Source: Gammaproteobacteria bacterium 42_54_T18
Lineage (GTDB): Bacteria; Pseudomonadota; Gammaproteobacteria; Pseudomonadales; Ketobacteraceae
Assembly: GCA_002163245.1 (NCBI GenBank)
Contig: MAAL01000127.1
Coordinates: forward strand, 124,001-188,000
DNA length: 64,000 nucleotides
Reading direction: 5' to 3'
Part shown: positions 17,630 through 25,527 of the stretch, piece by piece
Layout: each line of letters opens with the position of its first letter
How positions within the stretch are numbered: the stretch's first letter is position 1
The notes under the pieces: generated by a model
Told to the model about the DNA's origin: nothing
The model's database searches: none
The model's input: the letters and a program-made list of their open reading frames with translations, nothing else
Program-made: the position numbers and the translations under genes

Positions 17630-18040
17630 TTAACTCGAAGTCTCAAATATCTTAGAAGCCTCGTCCTTTATACCTTCCCATCCTGTTTTTACTACTCTGA
17701 CAAGACCTATAACTTCATCGATAATGGCGATATCATTGTCTTTGGATGCTTCAAATAGACGCCGAGACATATAATCGTATAATGCATCAAGGTTCTCTGC
17801 GACTTCTCCTCCTTTTTCTTTATCTAAGAAACTTTGCAAACCGCCAATAATGTTAATTGCACGCCCTAAGGTATCTCCTTTGCCGGAAAAATCTTTCCGC
17901 TCCATGCAACCTTTTGCCCGCGCCATATTTTCAATGGCACCTTCATATAGCATTTGAATAAGCTGATGGGGGTTTGCACCTTCTACTCCCGTTTGCTTAT
18001 TGACAGCAGCATATTGATTCGCCGCTTTATTTGTGTACAT
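17630..18040 (-). CDS. fliS: Flagellin export chaperone FliS
   Basis: FliS binds the C-terminal end of flagellin and prevents polymerisation in the cytosol. The 136-aa sequence has family hallmarks: PHQLIQMLYEGAIENMARAKG near residues 25-46 (quoted in part), RAINIIGGLQSFLD and LYDYMSRRL. AGGAG precedes the ATG. It lies in the flaG-fliD-fliS-fliT run. The highly conserved ANPHQLI segment at the N-terminus supports the assignment strongly. Confidence 0.95.
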   Translation of the reverse strand: MYTNKAANQYAAVNKQTGVEGANPHQLIQMLYEGAIENMARAKGCMERKDFSGKGDTLGRAINIIGGLQSFLDKEKGGEVAENLDALYDYMSRRLFEASKDNDIAIIDEVIGLVRVVKTGWEGIKDEASKIFETSS

Positions 18041-18102
18041 GGTTTTCTCCTAAGTCAATCGTCACATTACGTATTCAGCTACTTATTCAATTATTCTTCC
18101 GA

Positions 18103-19512
18103 CTACTTCTTGGAATTGTTTAGCGCATCAAACTGTTGTTTGATAAAATCGCCTGTACTATTAAATTGCGCCACAATCGCATCCATAACAGCAAATTGTC
18201 GACGAAGCCTCTCCTCTACTGACGTCAGACGCTCAGCCAATGCTATTCGTTGCTCTGAGATATCAGCAAGTTGAGTCTGAAATGTTGCTTCGCGCGTAGG
18301 AATGACTCCACCAGACTTTAAAAATTCATTCAGTACACCATCCATTTGTTTGGCAATACCGTCGTCGCCAGCAATAAGGTTGGCAACTTCATCAAATTCT
18401 TCATCGAGCGCTTTGGCCAGCACTGTGCTATCCAATTTTAGCTCGCCGCCTTCTCCTACGGTAACGCCTATTCTCGCTAAACTTGTATAAGTGTCATTAT
18501 TATTATCGCCAACAACCGACTGAAGCACCCGTCGCATTTGAGATTCAACAGACCGTGCTGTGACATCCCCCGTTAACAACCCTGCTTCCTGTTTTTCTAT
18601 ATCAACATCCGTTAAAAATTCATACGTTGTATTAAATGAATTAAACGCATCAACGAAGCTGGCAATTTTATCTTTTACATCGGCAATATCTGATGCAACA
18701 TTTAAGTCATGGGTATTGCCTGGATCCGCAGAAACAGCGGTTAGCGTCACACCGGAAATTACGCCAATGAATACGTTAGTAGCACTCGATGCAGTAAACC
18801 CATCAACCTTTATCGATGCATCTACCGCCAAATCAAGGGAATTAAGGTTCGCATTAATTAATGAAGATAAACCAGCATCATCCGCATCATCCCCGTCGGC
18901 ATCGCCAGTCACCGTTACCGTAAAACCATTGTCTTCACCCGTTTTATCGGAAGTAAAGACAAGTTTTGATACGGTTTCTCCTGGATTTAAAGGATCATCT
19001 ACCGTCAAGATACTGGCTGTAACACCTTTGTTATCAGCGGCATCATTGATTGCATCGCGAATCCCCGTTAATGTGTTATTGAGCCCGCCAGCAATCGTTA
19101 CTGTAAACGATTCAGCCCCCACACCAATGGTAAGATCACCTGCGCCAACCGCAGTATCAGCATCTGTGTAATCACCCGAGACCATCTTTTGAGCGCTCGC
19201 CAAAGCCAGTACTTCAATATCGGTAGAGCTTGGAACAGCAGCGTTAGATGCAGAAGCAGTAAAGACGCTTTCTTGACTGGAAGTTGCTGTTCTAGAAGAG
19301 AAATCATTAAGAGAAGTAAGTCCGCTTAAAGCGCTTTGAAAGCTACTTAACGCACCTTTTAATGAAGTGTAGGCAGAGACATCTGCTTGAAGCTGTATTT
19401 CCTTCAAGTCTAAACGATTCTTAACGGGGGCTTCTTCAGCCGCAGTTAACGTTGATACTAAAAGATCAACATCAATACCTGAGCCTAATCCGCCAACCTG
19501 AATTGTCGCCAT
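18103..19512 (-). CDS. fliD: Flagellar hook-associated protein 2 (filament cap) FliD
   Basis: FliD caps the growing filament and inserts flagellin subunits. The start MATIQVGGLGSGIDVDLLV is the FliD N-terminal signature, and the C-terminus (RLRRQFAVMDAIVAQFNSTGDFIKQQ, shortened) is the matching coiled-coil end. The middle is Asp/Ala/Thr-rich and variable. 469 aa is typical. GAGG precedes the ATG. Two possible promoters are upstream (19546-19572 and 19592-19607), so fliD-fliS-fliT may be transcribed apart from flaG. Confidence 0.96.
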   Translation of the reverse strand: MATIQVGGLGSGIDVDLLVSTLTAAEEAPVKNRLDLKEIQLQADVSAYTSLKGALSSFQSALSGLTSLNDFSSRTATSSQESVFTASASNAAVPSSTDIEVLALASAQKMVSGDYTDADTAVGAGDLTIGVGAESFTVTIAGGLNNTLTGIRDAINDAADNKGVTASILTVDDPLNPGETVSKLVFTSDKTGEDNGFTVTVTGDADGDDADDAGLSSLINANLNSLDLAVDASIKVDGFTASSATNVFIGVISGVTLTAVSADPGNTHDLNVASDIADVKDKIASFVDAFNSFNTTYEFLTDVDIEKQEAGLLTGDVTARSVESQMRRVLQSVVGDNNNDTYTSLARIGVTVGEGGELKLDSTVLAKALDEEFDEVANLIAGDDGIAKQMDGVLNEFLKSGGVIPTREATFQTQLADISEQRIALAERLTSVEERLRRQFAVMDAIVAQFNSTGDFIKQQFDALNNSKK

Positions 19513-19545
19513 AATAATACCTCAAAATAGGGACGCTATACCTCT

Positions 19546-19572
19546 ATATCGTCCGGTTCCTGTACTCCTTTA
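19546..19572 (-). promoter_or_regulatory. Candidate sigma-28 promoter for fliD
   Basis: The minus strand has TAAA, 15 bases, then GACGATAT, two mismatches from GCCGATAA, with exact spacing. It lies 34 bp before the fliD ATG, leaving room for a short leader with the GAGG ribosome site. It overlaps no other feature but competes with the sigma-54 candidate just upstream. Confidence 0.45.
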
Positions 19573-19591
19573 TAGTAGTAATGAATTAATT

Positions 19592-19607
19592 TGCAAATAT
19601 TAGACCA
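19592..19607 (-). promoter_or_regulatory. Candidate sigma-54 promoter for fliD
   Basis: TGGTCTAATATTTGCA on the minus strand has GG-N10-GC spacing and a perfect TTGCA -12 box, but the -24 box is weak beyond TGG. Distance to fliD is 80 bp, similar to the other sigma-54 sites in this cluster. Confidence 0.35.
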
Positions 19608-19649
19608 ACTTAATTAGGTTTCAAGCTGACGCGAAGGTTTTCAACCAAA

Positions 19650-20159
19650 TCACGCTTTGGATTGTATTAATATACCGCCATTTGCCAATGAATCACCACT
19701 TTTAATCGCGTCCGACATTCGCACAAGATCATCCGGTGGTATTTGTCGGATCACCTCTTTAGTCTCTTGATCAATCACAGTAATGATCACCCGGTTATCC
19801 TTTTCCGCCATTTCAAAATTAAGCGTACGCTGATTATCCTGCATAAATGCTTCAACTTCAGAAATCGCCTCAGTCACTTCCTTTTTCTGCTCCTCATTAA
19901 GCTCCTGAGCTTCTTCCTTAACGACAGCTTGCCCATCAGCAACAGAATCCACCTCACTGACTTTTACTGTTGCGCTCACGTCGGAAGCGGAGAGAACCTG
20001 CACTGCCTTAACAACGCCTCCACTACCTTCAGGCTTCGCTATATCCTGGCTAGCCGAGGCTTTTGCCACAGGTACAGCTTCACGCTTTGCTGATTGGGCG
20101 ATAGGTTTGTCAGGCCTAACCGTTCGAAGTCCTATTGATGAAGTGTCATTATTAATCAT
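19650..20159 (-). CDS. flaG: Flagellar protein FlaG
   Basis: FlaG is a small protein encoded between flagellin and fliD in polar flagellates and affects filament length. The conserved FlaG domain is in the C-terminal part (about 85-169): FMQDNQRTLNFEMAEKDNRV, then DQETKEVIRQIPPDDLVRM. The first 80 residues are Ala/Val-rich and variable. The frame could start at a TTG at 20180, but the ATG at 20159 (MINNDTSSIG, 169 aa) has GGAAGGGTGA upstream. It lies between fliC1 and fliD on the same strand. Confidence 0.92.
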   Translation of the reverse strand: MINNDTSSIGLRTVRPDKPIAQSAKREAVPVAKASASQDIAKPEGSGGVVKAVQVLSASDVSATVKVSEVDSVADGQAVVKEEAQELNEEQKKEVTEAISEVEAFMQDNQRTLNFEMAEKDNRVIITVIDQETKEVIRQIPPDDLVRMSDAIKSGDSLANGGILIQSKA

Positions 20160-20182
20160 GCCATCACCCTTCCAATACAAAC

Positions 20183-20220
20183 GCGAGCGCCCAAGGGATT
20201 AACCTCGGGGCTCGCTTTTT
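20183..20220. terminator. Terminator-like hairpin between fliC1 and flaG
   Basis: GCGAGC (20183-20188) pairs with GCTCGC (20210-20215), with further CCC/GGG pairing inside. Read along the minus strand (fliC1 direction) it is followed by GTTTGT; the stronger T run (20216-20220) is on the plus strand. It could end most flagellin transcripts or stabilise their 3' ends before flaG. Confidence 0.55.
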
Positions 20221-20288
20221 ACGTTGTTGCACGTCCTGTGCGACTATCCCTTGCTTGCCTTATCTCAGGCGACTATTCTAAAGTGATT

Positions 20289-21965
20289 TTACCCTAATAG
20301 AGATAGCGCTTGTTGTGGTAAGGCGTTCGCTTGAGCGAGAACCGAGATACCTGCTTGCTGTAACACTTGGTTTTTAGACAATGCCGCAGTTTCCGACGCA
20401 AAATCCGCATCCAAGATTCGAGAGTTCGCAGCAGACAGTGATTCAGATACACTGGATAAGTTACGAATCGTTGATTCAAAGCGGTTTTGTACCGCACCCA
20501 AATCAGCCCGAAAGGAGTTCACTTGAGCAAGCGCGCTGTCAACAGCTTCGATGGTACTGTTTGAAGCCGCTGCCGTGGTTACATCTGCATTTGCAATCGT
20601 GCCTTGTGCTTGACCATTTTCAACAGAGCCATCTAACGCTAAACCTGCTGCATCTAGACCCAATTCAGTATCGTTACCACCTAATACAATAGTATCGTTA
20701 CCGCTAATAGTAATACGACCTGTCGCCCTAAGGTCCGTCACACCCTGATCAAAGCGATCGGTAGTCAGCTCATCACCACCACCAAACAGATCATTTAGGA
20801 GTATTGCATCATCTGCGGTACCAACACCAGCCGCAGTGTCCTCATCAACAGTGACGACAATATCTCGACCGTCATCTGCCGTTAAGATCAATTCGCCGTT
20901 CTTATTAATCGAGGCCTCCACACCTGTCACATCACTCTTTGCGTTAATCGCGTTGGTTAGGGAACCGTCAGCATCACCGGCCTGAAAAGTAGCAGGGCCA
21001 ATATCCACGCCATTAATATTAAGCTCACCATTATCAAGCTTACCCGCTCCGACTGATGTTGAATTTTCGGTCACATCAACAGCACCCGCGTAATCAGCCG
21101 CGACAAGATCACTCCCCTGGAAGGTTGTAACAGCCGATGCATAGACTCCTTGTAAATTAGGATCACCGTCTGATCGAATATCGTTAATCCTCTCCGCAAT
21201 CGCTTTTGCTTGGCCCGAGCCATAGTTGGCATTGGTACGATCCTGAAGATCAGCAGTCGCGACCAGATCAATATTACCGCCATATTTCACATCGGTAACA
21301 TCAACGGCATCAGCTGCTTCAACATCGGCAGTTCTAACAGTAAAGCTGGTTATTGATATTGCGTCAGCAGCCGTATCAGAAAGGCCTTGAGTACCTGTCG
21401 TAGTGGCCAACACAGCGACTCGGCCCCCTGTTGTCTCCACAACACCCGGCTGAGAGCCCAGTGAAGATGATTTGGCATCAACGCCCGCCACACTTACTGT
21501 TTGATTAGAATTAGCACCGATATGGAATTTCAGAGTTTCCTTACTACCATCGAGTACATTAGATCCGTTAAAGTTGGTGGTTTCAGAGATTCGATCAATT
21601 TCTGAAACTAGCTGGCTAACTTCCGCCTGAAGAGATTGTCGATCCGACGCACTGTTCGTATCGTTCGCTGACTGTACCGCCAAGTCACGAATACGTTGAA
21701 GCGCAGTACTAACTTCCGTTAGCGCTCCTTCTGTTGTTTGTGCGAATGATATACCGTCATTAGCGTTACGTACCGCCACGTTTAAACCACGAACTTGGGT
21801 GGTAAAACGATTGGATATTGCTAAGCCGGCTGCGTCATCTTTTGCTCCGTTAATTCGAAGGCCAGAAGACAGGCGCTGAAAGGATGTTTGCAAATCGCCC
21901 TGAGATTTACTCAGGTTTCTTTGCGCGTTTAAAGAAGATACATTTGTATTTATTGACAGTGCCAT
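20289..21965 (-). CDS. fliC: Flagellin FliC (copy 1)
   Basis: A major filament subunit. The conserved D0/D1 N-terminus (INTNVSSLNAQRNLSKSQ, RLSSGLRINGAKDDAAGLA) and C-terminus (ANSRILDADFASETAALSKNQV, shortened; ALSLLG end) are complete. The central part (about 170-470) is an enlarged variable domain, making 558 aa against roughly 280-490 in many relatives. It is rich in Asp, Thr and Ser, with many N-x-S/T tripeptides (NST, NDT, NGS), possible glycan sites. A near-perfect sigma-28 promoter lies 110 bp upstream and AGGAG precedes the ATG. The full-length paralogue is next to it. Confidence 0.97.
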   Translation of the reverse strand: MALSINTNVSSLNAQRNLSKSQGDLQTSFQRLSSGLRINGAKDDAAGLAISNRFTTQVRGLNVAVRNANDGISFAQTTEGALTEVSTALQRIRDLAVQSANDTNSASDRQSLQAEVSQLVSEIDRISETTNFNGSNVLDGSKETLKFHIGANSNQTVSVAGVDAKSSSLGSQPGVVETTGGRVAVLATTTGTQGLSDTAADAISITSFTVRTADVEAADAVDVTDVKYGGNIDLVATADLQDRTNANYGSGQAKAIAERINDIRSDGDPNLQGVYASAVTTFQGSDLVAADYAGAVDVTENSTSVGAGKLDNGELNINGVDIGPATFQAGDADGSLTNAINAKSDVTGVEASINKNGELILTADDGRDIVVTVDEDTAAGVGTADDAILLNDLFGGGDELTTDRFDQGVTDLRATGRITISGNDTIVLGGNDTELGLDAAGLALDGSVENGQAQGTIANADVTTAAASNSTIEAVDSALAQVNSFRADLGAVQNRFESTIRNLSSVSESLSAANSRILDADFASETAALSKNQVLQQAGISVLAQANALPQQALSLLG

Positions 21966-22074
21966 GGTGGTCTCCTGCTATGTTCTTTCCGACCTCAGCT
22001 TAATCGCCATGAGGATACGAGATTCTCCTGGCCCCTGCTGAGAGACCTGAAAGACTAATTTGCCTACAAGAATC

Positions 22075-22101
22075 TTATCGGCGCAGGAAAAATAACCTTT
22101 A
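22075..22101 (-). promoter_or_regulatory. Sigma-28 (FliA) promoter of fliC1
   Basis: On the minus strand TAAA (22101-22098), 15 bases, then GCCGATAA (22082-22075), an exact match to the consensus in sequence and spacing. It lies 110 bp before fliC1 in the 343-bp gap 21966-22308. Nothing else gene-like is visible in that gap, which is AT-rich upstream of the promoter. Confidence 0.92.
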
Positions 22102-22308
22102 GAGATTTCGCATATCTTTTTACGGAAAGTTTTTTTAACAGAAAACTTTTTTATAACACCTTGTTTTATCTACATTTTATTCACACCCATCAAATTATTA
22201 TATTTTACCTAAATTTCGTAGGTTTTACCTGAAGAGGGTCGCACCCCTGATTCATCTAGGAAAAGCTTAACCACCATCTACCTCTATCTTCTTTTATAAC
22301 TCTCAAAT

Positions 22309-23973
22309 TTACCCTTGTAATAAAGAAAGAATCTGTTGCGGTAACCCATTGGCTTGCGCTAACACAGAAATGCCCGCTTGCTGTAATACCTGGTTTTTAG
22401 ACAGCTCTGCTGTTTCTGCTGCAAAATCTGCATCCAATATCCGAGAGTTCGCAGCCGCTAACGACTCGGATATACTCGAGAGGTTTCGAATAGTCGACTC
22501 AAAGCGGTTTTGTATCGCACCAAGCTCACCTCGAATGCCGTTAATCTGATCCAATGCACTATCCACAGACTCTATCAGAATATTTGCAGATTCCCTGGTG
22601 GTAACATCTGCATTTGCGATAGTACCCACAGCTTGAATATTATCTTCAGAGCCGCTTGCCGCTAGACCTACAGTGTCCAAGCCAAGCTCATCATTATTAG
22701 TTCCAGTAAAGTTAAGAGTGTCTTGCCCGGTAACGGTAATTCGGCCAGATACCCTTAAGTCTGCTAAGTTTGCATCAAAACGGTCTATTGCTGCCTCATC
22801 TCCACCACCAAACAGGTCATTTGTCACACCAGCACTTGATGTACTCACAATAATATCCCGACCATCCGTAGCATCTAATACAAGCTCACCATTTCTATCT
22901 ACAGTAGCAGTAACACCCGTAATATCTGACTTCGCATTAATCGCAGTCGTCAGTGTTCCTGATGCATCATTTTCCTGGAAGTTGACGGGGCCTATATCAA
23001 CACCATTAATCATTAAATCCCCGTTTTCCAATACCCCTTGACCCACATTGGTATCCGGTGCATTTACTGAATCAACAGTACCGGTATAATCTGCCGTTTC
23101 CAGGTCACTACCTCTAAAGCTTGTTGCCGCTGTTGCATATACCCCCTGTAACGACTCTTCGCCTCTCAACCTTACAGAGTTAACTCTCTCAGCGATCGCC
23201 TTTGCCAAGCCTCCACCGTAATTATCGTCAAATCGATCTAATAAGTTAGCAGTAGCTACTGTCGAAATATTACCGCCATACACAGTATCAGTAATATCAA
23301 CGGCATCTGCAGCACTCACGCTATCTAATTGAATAGTAAAATTTGAAATGTCGCCCGTTAAAGCCAATGCTCCTGACTCTTGAACGCCCTGTGTACCAAC
23401 ATCAACACCTGCGGCAAGAAAGTCTACCCGGTTACCCGTTGATTGAACCATACCTGGTTGTGAACCCAGCGCGCTGGTTTTAGCATTCACCCCACTCACT
23501 GACACCGTTTGGTTTGCGTTTGCGCCAATCTGGAAGCTTAATGTAGCATTCGACCCATCTAGCACAGGCCTGTTGTTAAACGTCGTGGTTTGAGCAATAC
23601 GTTCAATCTCAGCCACTAACTGCGAGACTTCCGCCTGTAGAGATAACCTATCCGATGCACTGTTAGTATCATTCGCTGATTGCACACCTAGATCACGCAT
23701 TCGTTGCAATGCCGTTGAAATTTCTTCCAGCGCACTTTCCGTGGTTTGCGCAAACGATATGCCATCATTAGCATTTCGCACCGCGACGTTTAACCCTCGC
23801 ACTTGCGTGGTAAAACGATTCGATATTGCAAGACCCGCCGCATCATCTTTAGCGCTGTTTATCCGTAACCCCGACGACAATCGTTGAAGGGATGTTTGTA
23901 ACGCACCTTGCGATTTGTTCAAGTTTCGTTGTGCGTTAATTGACGAAATATTCGTATTTATAATCTGTGGCAT
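22309..23973 (-). CDS. fliC: Flagellin FliC (copy 2)
   Basis: A second full-length flagellin of 554 aa, alignable with copy 1 over the whole length including the variable domain (RVAVLATT versus RVDFLAAG, then GGNI and FGGGDE shared blocks). Termini are intact (INTNISSINAQRNLNKSQ; NSRILDADFAAETAELSKNQ). AGGAG precedes the ATG. Unlike copy 1, its upstream region holds no recognisable sigma-28 site. It is probably a minor or differently timed filament protein. Several N-x-S/T tripeptides also occur here (NAT, NFT, NQT). Confidence 0.96.
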   Translation of the reverse strand: MPQIINTNISSINAQRNLNKSQGALQTSLQRLSSGLRINSAKDDAAGLAISNRFTTQVRGLNVAVRNANDGISFAQTTESALEEISTALQRMRDLGVQSANDTNSASDRLSLQAEVSQLVAEIERIAQTTTFNNRPVLDGSNATLSFQIGANANQTVSVSGVNAKTSALGSQPGMVQSTGNRVDFLAAGVDVGTQGVQESGALALTGDISNFTIQLDSVSAADAVDITDTVYGGNISTVATANLLDRFDDNYGGGLAKAIAERVNSVRLRGEESLQGVYATAATSFRGSDLETADYTGTVDSVNAPDTNVGQGVLENGDLMINGVDIGPVNFQENDASGTLTTAINAKSDITGVTATVDRNGELVLDATDGRDIIVSTSSAGVTNDLFGGGDEAAIDRFDANLADLRVSGRITVTGQDTLNFTGTNNDELGLDTVGLAASGSEDNIQAVGTIANADVTTRESANILIESVDSALDQINGIRGELGAIQNRFESTIRNLSSISESLAAANSRILDADFAAETAELSKNQVLQQAGISVLAQANGLPQQILSLLQG

Positions 23974-24261
23974 GATGCTATCTCCTAACTGCCATCCCTT
24001 TTGATCTAGACATTACATGCCTGGTTTGATCCGGGAAAAGTAAAATGATTTGTTCAAAAAGCTTGTTTTCAATATTATTCGCTATCATATCGTTACTACT
24101 TTCACGACTATCTAGCGCTAACATGAAATAAGAATGCTTATGATCTGTCTCATACTAACCTCCCCGCCATGCGCCAATGTTTTTGAAAACACACTGGCCA
24201 AAGGATTTATTGGCTGTTCTACCCAATCTTTTTTTCTTGAAATTAGTCATTTTATTTATCA
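23974..24261. other. fliC2 upstream region without a recognised promoter
   Basis: These 288 bp between fliC2 and flgL contain no open frame. I looked on the minus strand for TAAA-N15-GCCGATAA and GG-N10-GC and found no acceptable match. The region is AT-rich and includes T7 at 24229-24235, which would not serve the minus strand as terminator. The fliC2 promoter therefore remains unassigned. Confidence 0.4.
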
Positions 24262-25503
24262 TCATCGTATAAATTGAAACAGTGATAGCCCTTGGATTTT
24301 CACAAAACTTTGTTGGGCCGCCTGGAGTGCTACCGACTGTTTATTTAGATCGGTAATGGCTGAGGCGTAATCCAAGTCTTCTACAAGAGACAATGAACTT
24401 TGTGCCTGAACCACAATATTTTGGTTAATTGTTTTCTCACTTTCGATAACGTTAAGTCGTGTACCGACAGAGGATCGCCCTTCGTTCAAGTGAGACAAGG
24501 CTTGATCCAAATTAATCAAACCGTTATTTAATCTGTCAGTCATTTGCGCCTGCAATGTGGACGATTGATCTGAAGCTCGCAATGCGTCAACGGAATTTTG
24601 TAATGTGGTAAATATATCCTGACTACTACTTGGCTCAACGGTAAAGGTATCACCCGCTTCAACCCGGCCATCTATATGTATCTGCACACCATTAAATTCA
24701 ATGTTTGCCCCATCCACATAACGTGGAGAGTCTGTCGCAGGCACAGCTGGTGGCGCTGGTATCACCTGCCCGGTATTGGCACCGTCAACTCGGTAAGATT
24801 GCACTCCTCCGGGAGTACTAAAAACAGTAACCGTGTAGGTATCAGTTATATAAGCAGAATTATCAATCACACTGCCGCTACTAATCACACCAAGCCCCGT
24901 ATTTCCGCTGCTACCTAACGTTTGAAAGGTACCATTACCTGTCGGTATCTCTGAAAATATTTCAGATCCCGAAAAATTCGATTGAATTTCCAAACTGGAA
25001 TTCACATCAACAAACTGCTTCCCTTGATCACCGTTATAAATATAATTCCCAGCAATATCTTTGGTGTACGGCACTGTGTTAGTCGCATAACCAGAGAATA
25101 TGTATTCACCTGTTGAGGTTTGTGTATTCGCAAGACTCAACATTTCTTCTAACCGCGCCTCGATTTCCAACGCCAATGAGTTTCTATCTTGTGAATTCAA
25201 CGACCCGTTGGAGCCTTGCAACAAAAGATCCCGTGTTCGGTTTAAAATATCTGTCACACTGGTCAATGAGCTTTCCACAACCTCCAACTTTGTCTGGGCT
25301 GTTTCGCCATTACTGATATATTGTTCAGACGTTTGAATTAGTTGCTTAATACCAAGCGCAATACCTGCTCCAATGGGATCATCGGAGGGCTTAATAATCC
25401 GCTTACCTTCAGCCAACTGAAGCTGAGTAATATTAAGCCTCGTCTGCTGATCCAGCATAGAATTCAAGCCGGTGCTATAGATTTGTGATGTGGATATTCT
25501 CAT
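24262..25503 (-). CDS. flgL: Flagellar hook-associated protein 3 FlgL
   Basis: FlgL is the junction protein between hook and filament. MRISTSQIYSTGLNSMLDQQ at the N-terminus and the flagellin-like C-terminus (DYASAITDLNKQSVALQAAQ) are diagnostic. The 413 aa fit. GGAGGTG precedes the ATG. It follows flgK by 24 bp and ends the flgF-to-flgL run. The middle region is variable and contains a short Pro/Ala-rich stretch (IPAPPAVPAT). Confidence 0.96.
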   Translation of the reverse strand: MRISTSQIYSTGLNSMLDQQTRLNITQLQLAEGKRIIKPSDDPIGAGIALGIKQLIQTSEQYISNGETAQTKLEVVESSLTSVTDILNRTRDLLLQGSNGSLNSQDRNSLALEIEARLEEMLSLANTQTSTGEYIFSGYATNTVPYTKDIAGNYIYNGDQGKQFVDVNSSLEIQSNFSGSEIFSEIPTGNGTFQTLGSSGNTGLGVISSGSVIDNSAYITDTYTVTVFSTPGGVQSYRVDGANTGQVIPAPPAVPATDSPRYVDGANIEFNGVQIHIDGRVEAGDTFTVEPSSSQDIFTTLQNSVDALRASDQSSTLQAQMTDRLNNGLINLDQALSHLNEGRSSVGTRLNVIESEKTINQNIVVQAQSSLSLVEDLDYASAITDLNKQSVALQAAQQSFVKIQGLSLFQFIR

Positions 25504-25527
25504 ACTATTTCACCTCCGCTCATCATC

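Noticed and set aside
18560-19171. 203-codon plus-strand open frame inside fliD
   Set aside because: It mirrors the low-complexity Asp/Ala/Thr region of fliD; composition alone explains it.
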